Below are positions 60,786 through 64,000 of a stretch of DNA of 64,000 nt, piece by piece. A model generated the notes under the pieces. It saw only the letters and a program-made list of their open reading frames with translations. It searched no databases and was not told the DNA's origin. Source of the stretch: Xylaria sp. FL1777. Taxonomy: Eukaryota > Ascomycota > Sordariomycetes > Xylariales > Xylariaceae. Both the position numbers and the translations under genes were made by a program. Position 1 is the first letter of the stretch. The number at the start of each line of letters is the position of its first letter. The stretch is taken from assembly GCA_022578965.1 (NCBI GenBank), contig MU400580.1, positions 124,001 through 188,000 of the forward strand, given 5' to 3'.

Positions 60786-62992
60786 TTGCTTGTCTTCTGA
60801 GATGTAGAATCGATGCCAATATGACCCGTCCGACTATGGAGGGCACTCAAAGAGTTGTCGTAACCCAAGGGCGAACATGAGAGCAGCAACACCTGCGTAG
60901 ACTATCAGAACGCCAGCTTGTTGTGGTATTGGAACACAACAGAGGAAAATCACAAGGAGCGTAGCAGTATGTCCAGGGGTCTCAGTATAGCACTAAAGAT
61001 GAATGGCAATCGGATTTGTGAGTGCCTCTCTTCTTTGTTGCTCGTGCGCAGCAACCATACGCTAGCTATAGCTTCTTGCACCTCTCAATACCCCTGTCAC
61101 GATACTGGCCTGACTCGTCGGTACCAGCACACTACGTGTATTGGAATTGTCCATAGAATCCACACTGGGCTAGAACTCAGGTCCCACTAAATAGAAATAT
61201 ATCACTTCGAGTCATGCACGAAATGCGGCGTGCTTCACAGATTCCAAGTGTATCTCAATATGAGTGGCTATGGCAGTGGATTTTGGCAAGGGCCTGCCAC
61301 GTGCAAAGGAGTTCGCACGGCACAGAACGCATCTACCGTGAGGAACATGCTTGTCCCTTGCGATTCTGAGTGATGACCAGTGCTGTCGTCAGCACCCATC
61401 CTCAGTCCCCTGATGAGCAGGCTAAAACCGGAATTTGTCAGAAGCGTTTGGCCCATGTCTAGGATCATCACTAACAACAAGCTTTTGTCTCGAACCACGA
61501 CTCGAGAAGACTACCGGTATGGAAGGTGCTGGACGCTATGGTGTCAGATAGACATAGCGAAAGAGTTGTTAGATGCAGTGTGCAAACACATGCAGCCTAG
61601 TCTTAGTCTATCAATACATATATGGGCGGCCACCCCGGATCAGGAAGGTTAGTGCGAGACTTGGCCCCCATATTCTACCGCATAAAGCATAGACATTTCC
61701 TCAGTAGACTGAAAATGCCTCGAGCAACCCTACTTAAACCCCTTTTGAAAGGCCTTCGCCTATACTATCTAGTCATCGATAACCAGTCTAGACCTCTTAG
61801 TAACATAAGTACAATACATTACTCGTTGTGCCCCTGTAACATCCTGGTAATAACCCGGGTAACGTCCCGGTTAAGCCCTGGTTTTGAGTATATATTGTAT
61901 TGTTTGAACTACGTATCTACTAGAGCATTCTCGATCCTGCGCCGATCCTGGGGATTATTTTAATTGCCTGCATATATAGTAGAGCATAATTGTCGATCGG
62001 TTACGGCGACGCTGCCGGATCAGACCCGCTGTGACTACGGTATATTTTCGATATAGGTAGGTTTGTTACTTGGCGGCTTTTTTCTTACTCAGTGCTGCGT
62101 AGATCTATGGGTATGACTTCTCGATATAGACATTATACTATCTAGTTATCGTATTCGGGCTTATTACCAACCGCAACTTCTTGGTAGATAACCTATCCCC
62201 AACCTATGATAAACGGCTTAACTTTACCAAGATATGTTGATTTCGAAGATTTGTAAGGATTATTCTTTAAGCTGATATATTATACCTTTCTGCTCTCGTC
62301 TCTCCTTGCATGGGTGGTCGAGGTTCAAGTCGGCTAGTATCGGAGAATCGGCAGCCGGCGGTCTTAACAATAGCAAAGATGAAGTTTAGGTTTCCAATGT
62401 TTCCTAGCGTATTCCCGATATATATACTGGATGTTATAATATAACTCTGGGTCTCAAAGCTTCGTACTGCGTATAGCTCGGCTACCATGTTTTACCGATT
62501 GAGTAAAGCCTCATAGAAATATCCCTGGTGGGCTGACTTAACCCCGGAAGACTAGCTCGATTTTTCACAAGTGTGTATCTGGCCTACTCTCCGAAACCCC
62601 CTGGCATATCCCCTGCTTTGTCCCTGAGCTAACCTTTCGGGCCCTGGAGGAGGCTTACATAGCGTACTGCTTCAATCACTCCATGCACTCTGACCTCTGA
62701 CAAAAGTGCCAGTCCGATTTCTAGTGTAGATAACGGACTCTGCATTAGTTACCAGGATAAGATGGCCCGGTTTCTCGGCTTGCATTAGTCTAGTGTCCCC
62801 TTTCCAAAGTCACTATGCGTATATTGTATGAGGAGTTTAGAGGCAATTCTTCGTAATTACGTGCAGTGCATGGTTCACGGAAAGAAGCTGTAGTCTAGAG
62901 ATGATCATAATTGGCGGCTCTCGGCTATTCTCCTAACTAGTCTAGTAAACCAAACTCCTCACAAATCAACCCGAATGGAAGACTAGGCGATC
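60786..62992. other. Gene-poor region of 2.2 kb
   Basis: No gene could be supported. The stretch 61849-62040 begins TGTAACATCCTGGTAATAAC and resembles the start of a fungal Gypsy LTR, but no partner copy is present in the window. Confidence 0.4.
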
Positions 62993-63825
62993 TCATTGTT
63001 GTTTTGAACGTGCATATACCACGGCGTCCTGGATGACATCCGCAAGAGCCTCGGGCATGCTAAAAAAGGGCGAGTGACTAGACGGAAGACTAGCCGTGAA
63101 AAACCCCGCTGGGAACATGGATGCCATGGCCTCCTGTGCTTGAAGAGGGATAGAATGATCATCTTTGCAGAAAATGTAGCCGACTGCAACGCCGTTGTTC
63201 CACGGCTCATGCTCGGATATATCCGACACAACGCGATAGGGCATCGCCCGTAGGTTTTCTAGAGCTTTGGCTACAAGTTCAGAGTCGACATCATGGTAGA
63301 ACAAGTCCTGAGCCCCTTCCGCTGTGAACATCCCCTCCTAAAACGCCTTGTTAGAGTACCGCAAGTAGCAACCCAGATTCAGAATAGTTGGCTTACTTCG
63401 GGAAATCCCCACCAGGGAAGATTGTTGCCTCCCAGGTTTTTCAAAAGACAGACCCCGGAGGGTACAATCATCGTTGCAAGGTTTGCAATCATTATAACAC
63501 CTCCCGGTAAGCCCGCAGCTGCACGCTCCTTGAATCCGAGCCCGGTCACCGCGTTCGCAGCAACATGGCCACCATACGAATGTGGCAATAGGATAATTTC
63601 CTTTCCTGCATTGACGAGTTCTGTCAGGGCCGAATGGACGTGCTTTGCATCGTCATGAAGACCGAGTTTGGGGTCGTTAGAAACAATCGAGGGCAGCTCT
63701 GCGGCTTCGGTTTCGAAGCCACGAGCCTCAAGGACGGCGCGTTGCTTGTCGAACACCCATTTTTCATGCCACGCTCCAGGGATAAGGAAGATAAAGGGTA
63801 GAGTCTTTTCGGTCGAGGAAGCCAT
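62993..63825 (-). CDS. Alpha/beta hydrolase (esterase-like)
   Basis: Exons 63397-63825 and 62993-63337 give 257 residues; the 59-nt intron (GTAAGC ... CTCTAAC ... TTTTAG) joins WWGFPE to EGMFTAEGAQDLFYHD. I start at ATG 63825 (MASSTEKTLPFIFLIPGAW); an upstream in-frame ATG adds about 21 residues. Landmarks are the oxyanion strand IFLIPGAWHEKW, the nucleophile elbow LLPHSYGGHVAANAV (Ser in HSYGG), an acid in FCKDDHSIPLQAQEAM, and the catalytic His in SSHSPFFSMPEALADVI. Length and order match single-domain fungal alpha/beta hydrolases of the EstC/AB-hydrolase type that act on small esters; the substrate is unknown. Cytosolic, since there is no signal peptide. Confidence 0.85.
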
Positions 63826-64000
63826 TGTGATGAGTAATGTATGACGAAGTGAGAGAAGTGCAAGATGAAAAACGTCGAATAGTCTCACGATTTGTACGGG
63901 GATTCAGCCATTTTTCTGTTCATTCCGTGACGACCAATACATGTATGTATGCATGATGCGTATGGAACCAACATCTCTTGATATCAGCCGAGATGCCACC
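63826..64000. promoter_or_regulatory. 5' flank of the alpha/beta hydrolase gene
   Basis: Upstream sequence of the minus-strand hydrolase; ATGTATGTATGCATGATGCG repeats of ATG(T/C) occur near 63940. No clear TATA box. Confidence 0.3.

Overview
The window is nuclear DNA of a filamentous ascomycete (Pezizomycotina). The evidence is the gene structure (introns of about 48-105 nt with GT donors, CTAAC/CTGAC-like branch sites and AG acceptors), a nuclear succinate dehydrogenase subunit C, TAF6, fungal-only families (HsbA-like, Ecm33-like, BAS2-like, CorA-like) and a long AT-rich block with RIP-like decay. I cannot name the species.

Bases 1-26690 form an extremely AT-rich, gene-free block. It holds one recognisable LTR-retrotransposon relic (15897-22804, LTRs of about 285 bp), a 5'-truncated copy of the same element (8478-13278) with a third LTR (12994-13278), a cluster of five hairpins (8307-8472), simple repeats, and much unassignable decayed sequence. 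Residual G+C sits mostly in GpC and ApC steps, and long T-rich and A-rich domains alternate along the + strand. Where a decayed LTR aligns with the undecayed end of its partner, the C-to-T changes follow the 5' neighbour (pyrimidine before C) better than the CpA context expected of classical RIP.

Bases 26690-54400 are gene-bearing at normal composition. In order: a truncated ankyrin fragment at the junction; a secreted two-domain BAS2-like Cys-rich protein (-); a possible small secreted protein (-); sdhC (+), convergent with TAF6 (-); a 78-residue three-exon conserved small protein (-); a broken TPR/MYND gene (-); an Ecm33/Sps2-like membrane protein (-); an Arg/Ser/Asp-rich protein (-); a secreted Cys-rich protein made of repeated exon modules (+); an HsbA-like GPI-anchored wall protein (-); an omega-type glutathione S-transferase (-); and an eight-exon gene joining a SERAC1/SesB-like serine hydrolase to a CorA-like membrane domain (-).

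Bases 54400-62990 are gene-poor, with one FAD-monooxygenase relic near 60.5 kb. An alpha/beta hydrolase gene (-) lies at 62993-63825. Several genes point to the cell surface or secretion (BAS2-like, Ecm33-like, modular Cys-rich, HsbA-like), which fits an accessory region beside a repeat-rich isochore. sdhC and TAF6 are ordinary core genes. No tRNA, rRNA or CRISPR array was seen.
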